Below, piece by piece: positions 54,142-62,408 of a stretch of DNA of 64,000 nucleotides. Both the position numbers and the translations under genes were made by a program. Location of the stretch: positions 62,001 to 126,000 of the forward strand of contig NZ_WEZF01000019.1 of NCBI RefSeq assembly GCF_009177065.1, given 5' to 3'. The stretch is from Tautonia marina. Its GTDB lineage: Bacteria > Planctomycetota > Planctomycetia > Isosphaerales > Isosphaeraceae. How positions within the stretch are numbered: position 1 is the first letter of the stretch; each line of letters begins with the position of its first letter. The notes below the pieces were generated by a model that saw only the letters and a list, made by a program, of their open reading frames with translations, was not told the origin of the DNA and did not search any database.

Positions 54142-55299
54142 TCAGTCAAGCGTGCCGTTGGAAATGTTGGTGACGTTGTCACGCTCGCGAGTGCGCCCGT
54201 CGCCAGGGAGGCGATCGCCGGTCCCGCTGCTGGAGTACTGGCCGCCGGTGCCAAACAGGCGGTCGCGGCCAGCGGAGATGATCTGATACGACTGCGGCTG
54301 GTGGAACGTGGCCGGCTTGTCGCCGGTGGCCACCGGAAGGCTACTGGTGTAAGGGTTCGGCAAGGGGGAGCCCGTGACCCGAGCACTCACTCCATTCAAG
54401 ACCGGGAACGAGACCGAGAAGGGGAGGGCGACCGGGTTCGGCTCGGAGATGGCGCCGGCGTTGAAATTGACGTCGTTCGGGTCGTAGCCCTGCCCGCCGT
54501 AGGAGCTGAAATAGGCGAAGTAACGCCCGGCCGGTCCCTCGCCGAGCGGGTCGATGTAGCCGGGAATGCCGTCGAAGTCGTCGTCCACCAGGCGCTCGGC
54601 GCGGAACTCGAAGAACGGCTCGGAGCGGTTCTGGCCGACCGGGTCGAGGGTGCCGTCGGGCAGGTACGCGGGCCGGAACGGGTTTCGAGGATTGCCGCCA
54701 AAGCCCCCGACCCCTTCCAGGGTGTAGGTGCTACCGACGATCGTGTGGGTGGGGATGCCGCCGAGGAAGAAGGCCAGGCACTCGTGCCCTTCGAGGTAGA
54801 TTGGGTTCGCGTCGAGCACGCCGTTGCCGTTGAAGTCGTAATACCCACCGACAATGCCCGAGGCGGCCGGACCGGTCGAGAACTGCGTTTTCGAGAAGAA
54901 CTTCCGCATGACGGAGATCGATTTCTGAGCCAACGCGGCGTAGGTCTGGTCACCCACGCCCGTCACCACCTGCGGATTGCCGCCGATGTTGGCCGCCGGG
55001 CTCTGGTAGCTCATGCCGGCGTAGAAGGGGACGCTGTCGAGCGCGACGGCGGCAGAGTCGTAACCACCGTCCTCGGCCAGAATGATCCGGCTCGGCGGAT
55101 AGTCGCCGAACTTGTTCTGGAAGCTGGCCAGGGCCTGGGCGAGGGTGTTGATCTCTCCCCCGACGCGGGCATCGTTGGCGCGACCGACGGCGCTCCAGAT
55201 GACGGGGATCAGCAGGCCGATGAGGACCCCGATGATCGTGATCACGACCAGGAGCTCAACCAGGGTGAAGCCGGTCCGACGGCGTTCGGCGGGGGTCAT
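54142..55299 (-). CDS. Large pseudopilin, first gene of the pseudopilin run
   Basis: 385 residues from the ATG at 55299, with GGAGGA upstream. Leader MTPAERRRTG then FTLVELLVVITIIGVLIGLL with Glu5; GEINTLAQALASFQNKFGDYP resembles the GspG helix end. A calcium-loop-like YDFNGNGVLDANPI (nt about 54820) precedes HECLAFFLGGIP, and DDDFDGIPGYIDPLG (nt about 54575) follows. Upstream lie pilC and the ATPases, separated by a hairpin, so this gene probably opens its own transcript. Confidence 0.85.
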   Translation of the reverse strand: MTPAERRRTGFTLVELLVVITIIGVLIGLLIPVIWSAVGRANDARVGGEINTLAQALASFQNKFGDYPPSRIILAEDGGYDSAAVALDSVPFYAGMSYQSPAANIGGNPQVVTGVGDQTYAALAQKSISVMRKFFSKTQFSTGPAASGIVGGYYDFNGNGVLDANPIYLEGHECLAFFLGGIPTHTIVGSTYTLEGVGGFGGNPRNPFRPAYLPDGTLDPVGQNRSEPFFEFRAERLVDDDFDGIPGYIDPLGEGPAGRYFAYFSSYGGQGYDPNDVNFNAGAISEPNPVALPFSVSFPVLNGVSARVTGSPLPNPYTSSLPVATGDKPATFHQPQSYQIISAGRDRLFGTGGQYSSSGTGDRLPGDGRTRERDNVTNISNGTLD

Positions 55300-55522
55300 C
55301 GTCGCATCCTCCGAAGTGCGGGGGCCGATCCGAGAAGGGAGTCGGGGAGCCAGAATCGTACGGTCTTGGACGGGTACAGTGACACGATCGTTCACGAAAT
55401 TTCATCTCGATTTCCCGAATCCATCCCCCTGACCCCCCACGGAAGGGGGTGCTCATGCATTGATGCCGCCTGGTGGCCAGGGCACGCACGACAGGGAGGA
55501 CGGAGAAGGGAGAACGGTCGGC

Positions 55523-55554
55523 CCTCTCTGGGCCTCGATCGAAGCCCAGAGAGG
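55523..55554 (-). terminator. Terminator downstream of pilC
   Basis: A perfect 11-bp stem (CCTCTCTGGGC/GCCCAGAGAGG) with a 10-base loop lies 33 bases after the pilC stop. A pyrimidine-rich stretch follows on the reverse strand. Confidence 0.65.
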
Positions 55555-55586
55555 ATCGGAGTCGGGCGAAAACCAAGGAGAACGGA

Positions 55587-56843
55587 TCAGCCCGAGAGTT
55601 CGCTAATCAGCTTGACCAGCGGCATGAACAGGGCGATGACGATGAAGCCGATGATGCCGCCGAGGACGACGATCATGATCGGTTCGAGCAGGCTGACGAG
55701 CGACTCGACGGCCGCCTCGACTTCTTCATCGTAGTTGTCGGCGATTTTCATGAGCATGGTATCAAGCTCACCGGTTTCCTCGCCGACGTCGATCATGTTG
55801 ACGACGATGTCGTCGACGATCCGAGCCTCGCGGAGGGGCTGGGCGATGGTTTCACCCTCTCGGATCGAGTCGTAGATGCGGGTGAACGCCCGTTCGAAGA
55901 CCGCGTTGCCGGCGGTGTCTCGGACGATGTTCAGCGATTCGAGAATCGGCACGCCCGACTGCACGAGGGTGCCGAGGGTCCGGGTGGTTCGGGCGACCAC
56001 CGATTTTTCGAGGATCGTGCCCATCACCGGAATCAAAAGTTGCACACGGTCGCCGATGTAGGCGCCGGTTTTACTCCGGTAGAGGAGCTTGACGAAGACC
56101 CACCAGATGGCTGGGATCAACGGAGCGAGATACCAGTAATTGACGACCACGTGGCTGCCGTTGATCAGGGCCACGGTCATCTGGGGCAGGTCGACGCCGA
56201 AGTCGATGAAGATGGCTTCGAACTTCGGCACGATCCAGTACATGATGAAGCCGACGATGAGGATGGCCACGAAGATGACCACCACCGGGTAGACCATGGC
56301 CGACTTGATCCGGCGCTTGAGCGACTGGCTCTTCTCCATGAAGTCGGCCAGGCGCTGGAGGATCGCTTCGAGGGCACCGCCGGCCTCACCGGCCTTGACC
56401 ATGTTGCAGTAGAGGCGGTCGAAGCACTTGTGGTGCTTGGACATGGCCTCGGAGAGGGTCGAGCCACTCTCGATGTCTTCGATGACGTCGGCAAGGGAGT
56501 TTTTCAGGACGCCGGGCTTGGCCTGTCCTTCGAGGATTTTGAGGCTGCGAAGGATCGGCAGGCCGGCGTCCTGCAGGGTGGAGAGCTGTCGGGTGAAGGT
56601 CGTTAGTTGCTTGGATGAGACCTTGCCGATGGTGAACGACTTCTTCTTGCGACGGCCGGCCGGTCGCTTGGCGGCGGAGGTGCCACCCTTCTTGGCTTTC
56701 TTGGCGGCGCGCTCGCTGATCTTGGTGACGAAGTAGCCTTTCTGGCGGATCAGCTGTTGGGCTTCTTCCTGGGTGGAGGCGTCGATGGAGTCCTTGACTT
56801 CCTTGCCGGTGTGATCCATCGCCTCGTACTGAAAGGTCGGCAT
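55587..56843 (-). CDS. pilC: Type IV pilus/type II secretion platform protein PilC/GspF
   Basis: 418 residues. A 65-residue N-terminal part (YEAMDHTGKEVKDSIDA), a basic linker (AAKRPAGRRKKKSF), then two GspF domains: FTRQLSTLQDAGLPILRSLK (about residue 75) and RTTRTLGTLVQSGVPILESL (about 290). Three membrane helices (VVVIFVAILIVGFIMYWIV, YLAPLIPAIWWVFVKLL, LEPIMIVVLGGIIGFIVIAL). In the family it anchors the assembly ATPase at the inner membrane and helps lift pilin out of it. It lies 97 bases below the PilB/GspE gene, an order typical of pilB-pilT-pilC clusters. Confidence 0.94.
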   Translation of the reverse strand: MPTFQYEAMDHTGKEVKDSIDASTQEEAQQLIRQKGYFVTKISERAAKKAKKGGTSAAKRPAGRRKKKSFTIGKVSSKQLTTFTRQLSTLQDAGLPILRSLKILEGQAKPGVLKNSLADVIEDIESGSTLSEAMSKHHKCFDRLYCNMVKAGEAGGALEAILQRLADFMEKSQSLKRRIKSAMVYPVVVIFVAILIVGFIMYWIVPKFEAIFIDFGVDLPQMTVALINGSHVVVNYWYLAPLIPAIWWVFVKLLYRSKTGAYIGDRVQLLIPVMGTILEKSVVARTTRTLGTLVQSGVPILESLNIVRDTAGNAVFERAFTRIYDSIREGETIAQPLREARIVDDIVVNMIDVGEETGELDTMLMKIADNYDEEVEAAVESLVSLLEPIMIVVLGGIIGFIVIALFMPLVKLISELSG

Positions 56844-56940
56844 CTCCTCGTCCCCCTGGGTGGTCCTGGTCGGTCGATCCGTTTGCGGGCGGTGGTCGGT
56901 CGCGTGACGATTCGCGGAATAAAACGAGAGGTGTCTGAGA

Positions 56941-58659
56941 TCAGTCTTCAGTGATCGTGGCTTTGAGCACTTCCTCGACGGTGGTCAGGCCGTCGTTGAT
57001 GGCTTCGAGGCCCGACTCGCGCAGGGTCTGCATACCGTACTTGCGGCAAGCCTCGCGGAATTCGTCGAGCGAGGTTTCGCGGACGACCAGCTCGCGAAGA
57101 GAATCGTTCATGATCACCAGTTCATAAAGGCCCATGCGTCCCTTGTAACCGGTGTTGTTGCAGCGGTCGCAGCCGCGGCCGTAGAAGAATTTCTGGGCGG
57201 CTCCTTCCTCGGGAGAGAGGCCCAGTTCGAAGAGGATTTCCTCGCTCGGGCGGAACTCGGTGCGGCAGTTCGGGCAGATTTTGCGGACGAGCCGCTGGGC
57301 GAGCACCCCTTCGACCGTGGCGGTGATGAGGAAGGGGGGGATGCCCATGTCGCGCAGGCGGGTGACGGCCGAGGGGGCGTCGTTGGTGTGCAGGGTGGTG
57401 AAGACGATGTGGCCGGTCAGCGAGGCCTGAATGGAGATCTCGGCAGTTTCGAGGTCTCGGGTTTCTCCGACCAGGATCTTATCGGGGTCTTGCCGGAGGA
57501 TGGCTCGCAGGCAGGCGGCGAAGGTCACGCCGATCTCGGCGTTGATGGGGCACTGGATGAGGCCGTCGATGTCGTACTCGACCGGTTCCTCGGTGGTGAT
57601 GATCTTATCTTCAACCGTGTTCAGTTCGTTGAGCGTGGCGTAAAGGGTGGTCGTCTTGCCGGAGGAGGTCGGCCCGGTGACGAGGATAATGCCGTTGGGC
57701 TTGTGGACCAGCTCGCGCCATCGGCGGAGGGTCTCCTGAGACATGCCGATCTTTTCGAGGTCGAGCTGCACGACCGTGCGGTCGAGAATCCGGAGGACGA
57801 CCGATTCGCCGAACATCGTCGGCAGGGTCGAGACGCGGATGTCGACCGAGTTGCCGCCGATGTTCAGCTCGATCCGGCCGTCCTGCGGCAAGCGGCGTTC
57901 GGCGATATCAAGGTTGGACATGACCTTGATGCGGCTGGCGATGGCGGGCGCGAGGTGGCGAGGGGGTGGGACCAGTTCGTAAAGGACGCCGTCGACGCGA
58001 TACCGCATCTTGTATTCATCTTCGAACGGCTCGAAGTGAATGTCGGAGGCCTTGTCCTTGATCGAGAGCAGGAGCACCATGTTCAGGAGCTTGCGCACGG
58101 GGGCGGCGTCGGCCATTTCCTCGATGGCTTCGAGGTCGATGGTGCTCTCGCTGCGGTTCTGGAACCGGGAGAGATCCTTGTCGGACTCGATCTGCCGGAT
58201 GACGTCGTTGAGCGACTCCTTATCGGAGCCGGCGTAGAGTTCCTCGATCTTGGCCATGACCTCGGATTCCGAGGCGATGACGCCGCGAACCTCGACACCG
58301 AGGAAGGAGCGCAGGCTGTCGAGCGTGGCCGGGTTCTGGGGCTCGGCCATGGCGACGGTGACGGCCTTGTCCTTGCGGCCGATGGCCACGGGGACGACCT
58401 TGAAGGCTTCGGCCATCGACTGGTTGACCGTCTCGATCACCTCGGGCGGGACGGTCGTGTCGGAGAGCTTGATGACCTTCATGCCGAGCTGTTCGCCGAG
58501 GGCACGCAGCACGTGCTCCTCGCGCACCAGGCCGAGGCGAACGGCGACCTTGCCGATCAGCTCGCCGCCGGAGTTCTTCTGCTCCTCCAGGACTTTCCAG
58601 AGGGCCTCCTCGTCGAGGTAGCCCATGTCGACCAGGATCGTTCCGAGACGTCGAGCCAT
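56941..58659 (-). CDS. pilB: Pilus assembly/secretion ATPase PilB/GspE (paralogue 2)
   Basis: 572 residues. N-terminal MshEN-type domain (MARRLGTILVDMGYLDEEAL, RLGLVREEHVLRALGEQLG), KASDIHFEPFEDEYKMRYR, Walker A VTGPTSSGKTTT, Asp box TTEEPVEYDI, Walker B KILVGETRDLETA, His box TLHTNDAPSA, and a four-Cys zinc site CPNC...CDRC. It hydrolyses ATP to drive pilin or pseudopilin polymerisation, working with PilC. The Walker A Ser-Ser and Walker B Thr differ from the paralogue at 60296-62011, which has Gly-Ser and Ile. Between pilT and pilC. Confidence 0.93.
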   Translation of the reverse strand: MARRLGTILVDMGYLDEEALWKVLEEQKNSGGELIGKVAVRLGLVREEHVLRALGEQLGMKVIKLSDTTVPPEVIETVNQSMAEAFKVVPVAIGRKDKAVTVAMAEPQNPATLDSLRSFLGVEVRGVIASESEVMAKIEELYAGSDKESLNDVIRQIESDKDLSRFQNRSESTIDLEAIEEMADAAPVRKLLNMVLLLSIKDKASDIHFEPFEDEYKMRYRVDGVLYELVPPPRHLAPAIASRIKVMSNLDIAERRLPQDGRIELNIGGNSVDIRVSTLPTMFGESVVLRILDRTVVQLDLEKIGMSQETLRRWRELVHKPNGIILVTGPTSSGKTTTLYATLNELNTVEDKIITTEEPVEYDIDGLIQCPINAEIGVTFAACLRAILRQDPDKILVGETRDLETAEISIQASLTGHIVFTTLHTNDAPSAVTRLRDMGIPPFLITATVEGVLAQRLVRKICPNCRTEFRPSEEILFELGLSPEEGAAQKFFYGRGCDRCNNTGYKGRMGLYELVIMNDSLRELVVRETSLDEFREACRKYGMQTLRESGLEAINDGLTTVEEVLKATITED

Positions 58660-58744
58660 GGCTGGGAATCACCTTCGGGCTGCTCGGCCGGAGCCGGGAA
58701 GTGAGCGGGACGGGGTCATCAACAACCGAGTGATCGGGTGGGAG

Positions 58745-58780
58745 GAGTGGCTCCGGGAATTGCGATCGCCGGGGCCACTC
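58745..58780 (-). terminator. Hairpin between pilT and pilB
   Basis: GAGTGGC (58745-58751) pairs with GCCACTC (58774-58780), extended by an inner CCGG/CCGG. It starts 29 bases after the pilT stop. No T-run, so it may be a processing or attenuation structure rather than a full terminator. Confidence 0.45.
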
Positions 58781-58808
58781 GACGCGGGAGCAAACCGAGG
58801 ACGAGGAG

Positions 58809-59939
58809 TTATCGCTTCTTGGCGCCGCCGTCCTCGTCGTCCTCCTCCTCATCCACGTCGTCGAAGATGCCCTTCTTGGCCAGTTCGATGCGTTCGCGCA
58901 GGTCGTTGGGCTTGCGGGCCTTGTAAATGATTTCGGTTTCCTCGACGAGGCCCTGGCGCCAGAGGTTGAACAGCGAGTCGTCCATCAGGATCATGCCGTG
59001 CTTGCGGCCGGTCTGGATGGAGGAGTCGATCCGGTAGGTCTTGTTTTCTCGGATCAGGTTGGCGATGGCCGAGGTCACGACCAGGCACTCGTAGGCGGCG
59101 ACCAGCCCTTTCGGCTTGCGTGGGAGGAGCGTCTGGGCGAGGATGCCGATGATCGCCACCGAGAGCTGGGTGCGGATCTGGTCCTGCTGCTCCTTGGGGA
59201 AGACGTCGATGATGCGGTTGACCGTGCCTTCGGCCGAGTTGGTGTGCAGGGTGCCGAAGACGATGTGGCCGGTCTCGGCGGCGGTGATGGCCGCGGAGAT
59301 GGTGGCCAGGTCACGCATTTCGCCGACGAGGATGATGTCCGGGTCCATCCGGAGGGCGCGACGAATGGCCTCGGGGAAGTCAGGGACGTCGATGCCGATC
59401 TCGCGTTGGTTGACGAGCGACTTGTTGTGCTGGTGGAAGTACTCGATCGGGTCTTCGATGGTGATGATGTGGCGATCGAGGTTGTTGTTGATCCAGTTGA
59501 TCATCGAGGCAAGGCTGGTGGTCTTGCCCGAGCCGGTCGGCCCGGTGACGAGGATCAGACCGCGGGGGCGTTGAATCAATTCCTCGATGACCCAGGGCAG
59601 CCCGAGCTGCTCGAAGGTCAAGAACTCGTTCGGAATCCGCCGCAGCACCAGCCCGATATTGCCGCGTTGCTTGAAGATGGCGACGCGGAAGCGGGCCATC
59701 TCGCCGAAGGCGAAGCCGAAGTCGGTGCCGCCGACTTCCTGCAACTCCTGCTGGCAGCGTTCCGGGGTGATGCTCTTCATCAAGGCCACCGTGTCAGGCG
59801 GCTCGAGCACCTTGGTGGCCAGGGGACGCATATGACCATGCAGCCGGAGCATCGGGGGGCTGCCGACGGTCAGGTGCAGGTCGCTGGCTTTCTGGGTACA
59901 GACGGTCTGGAGCAGCTTGTCGATCAGCAGCGTGCCCAT
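58809..59939 (-). CDS. pilT: Twitching motility/retraction ATPase PilT
   Basis: 376 residues from the ATG at 59939 (MGTLLIDKLLQTVCTQKASD). PilT marks: ASDLHLTVGSPPMLRLHG, Walker A VTGPTGSGKTTS (about 130), Asp box TIEDPIEYFHQ, Walker B DIILVGEMRDLAT, His box GTLHTNSAEGTVNR, and the PilT-specific AIIGILAQTLLPR. It depolymerises pili, powering retraction. Its presence favours a retractable type IV pilus over pure type II secretion. The C-terminus carries an unusual acidic tail (DDVDEEEDDEDGG) beyond the family's normal end of about 345 residues. An upstream extension of the frame was rejected. Confidence 0.95.
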   Translation of the reverse strand: MGTLLIDKLLQTVCTQKASDLHLTVGSPPMLRLHGHMRPLATKVLEPPDTVALMKSITPERCQQELQEVGGTDFGFAFGEMARFRVAIFKQRGNIGLVLRRIPNEFLTFEQLGLPWVIEELIQRPRGLILVTGPTGSGKTTSLASMINWINNNLDRHIITIEDPIEYFHQHNKSLVNQREIGIDVPDFPEAIRRALRMDPDIILVGEMRDLATISAAITAAETGHIVFGTLHTNSAEGTVNRIIDVFPKEQQDQIRTQLSVAIIGILAQTLLPRKPKGLVAAYECLVVTSAIANLIRENKTYRIDSSIQTGRKHGMILMDDSLFNLWRQGLVEETEIIYKARKPNDLRERIELAKKGIFDDVDEEEDDEDGGAKKR

Positions 59940-60295
59940 GGACTCCGGTTCCTCACGTCGATCGAGATCGAAAAGGGATGGGGGTAGCCCCGAGGCTCGA
60001 ATCCACCGGGGCTTGACTTTGTCTCGCAACCCAACTGTCAGACGGAAGACCGACCGTGAATCAAGAGTTGCGACGAGAGGACCCGGGAACCCGGTTCGCT
60101 CTCATTATTCGGAACGATCACGGAACGGATCAAGCAACCGCAGGCGATTGCCACGAACGGGCGTCGGGTTGGCGAGCCTTTGCAGTCGGCTCGCTCAGCC
60201 CGATCGCGTCGAAAGGTCGAAGCTGGGCGAGCGCCGTTTCGCCCCGAGGGTGGGCCGAGCCGCCCGGGCGGCCTCGACCCGGATCGCGCCACGAC
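59940..60295. other. Intergenic region between the two ATPase genes
   Basis: No gene. A perfect 14-base palindrome GCCGCCCGGGCGGC (60259-60272) lies 24 bases after the upstream ATPase stop and may be part of a terminator or a protein site. An A/T-rich spot at about 60107-60115 is a possible promoter for pilT on the reverse strand. Confidence 0.4.
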
Positions 60296-62011
60296 TCAGG
60301 AGGAACTCGAGGCTTCGTGATGCGTGATGCGAAGCACCTCGTCGATGGTGGTGACCCCCTTGAGAGCCTTGATCATCCCGTCCTCGAAGAGGGTGCGCAT
60401 CCCCTGTTTGCGAGCCAGTTTACGGATGGCCTGCGTGTTTTCGCCCTTGAAGGTCATCTCCCGGATCTGGCTGGACATATTCATCAGCTCGTAGATCGCC
60501 AGGCGGCCGCGATAGCCGGTCTTGTTGCAGTACGAGCAGCCTTTGCCACGCATGAAGTTCGCCTTCGAGGCGATCTCGGGACGGATGCCAAGGCTCTTGA
60601 GCAGGTGGGCCGGCGGCTCGTATCGGGCCCGGCATTTCGGGCAGACCTTGCGCACGAGACGCTGGGCCATGATGCCGATAATCGAGCTGGCGACCAGGAA
60701 CGGCTGAACACCGATATCGACCAGACGTGTCAAGGCACTGGGCGCATCGTTCGTGTGCAGTGTACTGAAAACCAAGTGTCCTGTCAGTGAGGCCTGGATG
60801 GCGGTGTTCGCCGTCTCCTCGTCCCGAATCTCGCCCACGAGGAGGATATTCGGGTTCTGCCGGAGCATGGCCCGAATGATCCGGGCGAAGGTCATTCCGA
60901 TGCGGGCCTTGACCTCGCACTGGTTGATGCCGGGCAGGTAGTACTCGACCGGGTCCTCGGCGGTGATGATCTTCGTGTCCGGACGGTTCAGCTCGTTCAA
61001 GGAGGCGTAGAGCGTCGTCGTCTTGCCCGAGCCGGTCGGCCCGGTGACGAGGAGAATGCCGTTGGGCCGCTTGATGAGGTTCTGGTAGCGCTTGAAGTCC
61101 TCCTCACCGAAGCCGAGGTCGCGGAGGCTGACCTTGATGTTGTCGCGGTCGAGGATCCGCATAACCATCGACTGCCCGTGGTTGGTGGGCAAAACGCTGA
61201 CCCGCAGGTCGATGTCCTTGCCGGTGACGTGGACCTTGATCCGGCCGTCCTGGGGGCGTCGTTTCTCGGCGATGTCGATCGAGCCCATGATCTTCAGGCG
61301 GCTCATGATCGGTCCGAGCAGACGGCGGGGAGGGCTCTCGATTTCCTGGCAGACGCCATCGATCCGGTACCGGATGCGGATGCGGTCGGCAAAGGGTTCG
61401 ATGTGGATGTCCGAGGCCCGCATCAGGACCGCTTTTTCGAGAATCAGATTCACCAGGCGGATGACCGGAGCGCTATCGTCCTCCTCGGCCCCACCGACCC
61501 CCTTGCCCGCGTTGATGTCGTCGGCGTAGTCGATGGCGGTGTCGGTGAACTCCTGAAGCATCGAGTCGACCGACTCGGACTCGGTCGTGGCGCCTCCGTA
61601 GTAGCGGTTGATGGCCTCGACGATCGCCTCGCGGGGGGCCAGGGCGATGCTGATTTCTCGGTTCAGGACGAAACGGAGCTTGTCGAGCGTCTCGAAGTCC
61701 ATTGGGTCATGCATGATGACCTTGATGGCGCCCCCTTCCTGAGCCAGGGGCATGACGACGTTTTCCCGGGCGAGGGATTCGGGAACGAGTTCGACGACCT
61801 GGGCCGGAATCTCGATCTCTTGCAGGTCGACATAGTCCAGGCCGTTCTGTTCGGCCTTGGCCTTGGTGATGTCTTCGATCTCGGCGTAGCCGAGCCGCAC
61901 GAGCGACTCCTCAAGGGCGTCGCCCATACCTCGGGCTTCCTGGATCTGGTCGGCTCCGACGATCCCGCGTTTGACGAGGATGTCGGTCCAGTCCTTGGTT
62001 TGCTTGGCCAT
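60296..62011 (-). CDS. pilB: Pilus assembly/secretion ATPase PilB/GspE (paralogue 1)
   Basis: 571 residues from the ATG at 62011. N-terminal MshEN-type domain (DILVKRGIVGADQIQEA, LVELVPESLAR-like segment), a linker with acidic DDINAGKGVGGAEEDD, RASDIHIEPFADRIRIRYR, Walker A VTGPTGSGKTTT, Asp box ITAEDPVEYYLPG, Walker B ILLVGEIRDEETA, His box TLHTNDAPSA and zinc site CPKC...CSYC. Same role class as the gene at 56941-58659. Two such ATPases beside one PilC and one PilT suggest either two fibres or a stronger motor. An upstream frame extension was rejected. Confidence 0.93.
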   Translation of the reverse strand: MAKQTKDWTDILVKRGIVGADQIQEARGMGDALEESLVRLGYAEIEDITKAKAEQNGLDYVDLQEIEIPAQVVELVPESLARENVVMPLAQEGGAIKVIMHDPMDFETLDKLRFVLNREISIALAPREAIVEAINRYYGGATTESESVDSMLQEFTDTAIDYADDINAGKGVGGAEEDDSAPVIRLVNLILEKAVLMRASDIHIEPFADRIRIRYRIDGVCQEIESPPRRLLGPIMSRLKIMGSIDIAEKRRPQDGRIKVHVTGKDIDLRVSVLPTNHGQSMVMRILDRDNIKVSLRDLGFGEEDFKRYQNLIKRPNGILLVTGPTGSGKTTTLYASLNELNRPDTKIITAEDPVEYYLPGINQCEVKARIGMTFARIIRAMLRQNPNILLVGEIRDEETANTAIQASLTGHLVFSTLHTNDAPSALTRLVDIGVQPFLVASSIIGIMAQRLVRKVCPKCRARYEPPAHLLKSLGIRPEIASKANFMRGKGCSYCNKTGYRGRLAIYELMNMSSQIREMTFKGENTQAIRKLARKQGMRTLFEDGMIKALKGVTTIDEVLRITHHEASSSS

Positions 62012-62329
62012 GGCGAGGGACTCCGATCGGCGGGGCGCGCAGCACACAAGGGCACGAGAGCCGTTGCTCCCGGGCGAGGAACGAGACGAGAGAACTCGGA
62101 ACGGTACCGTGCGAATCGGAACCAATGTTCCGGGAATCGGCCGGATCGGGTCCGGCAATGAGACATGGGAATCGATTCCAAAGGCGCTCTGGGGGAATTC
62201 CCGGACGTCAGATGATGATCGAGATAAAAGAGAATGGAATGGTCCGAGACTAGCATGCCGGATCGCCCAACGCAAGGACTCGATTGGCGTTCGGTGACAG
62301 GTCGGCCGATCGTGAGGTCTGGACGCGAC

Positions 62330-62367
62330 AACGCCCCCGACCGGCCGGGGGGCCAATCGGGGGCGTT
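62330..62367 (-). terminator. Terminator downstream of pyruvate phosphate dikinase
   Basis: A perfect 11-bp stem (AACGCCCCCGA/TCGGGGGCGTT) begins about 42 bases after the dikinase stop. On the reverse strand no long T-run follows. The rest of 62012-62408 holds no gene and should contain the promoter of the ATPase gene starting at 62011. Confidence 0.6.
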
Positions 62368-62408
62368 GGGTTTCGAAGAATCGCGTGTTCAATCCGTCGC
62401 GGTGCCGC

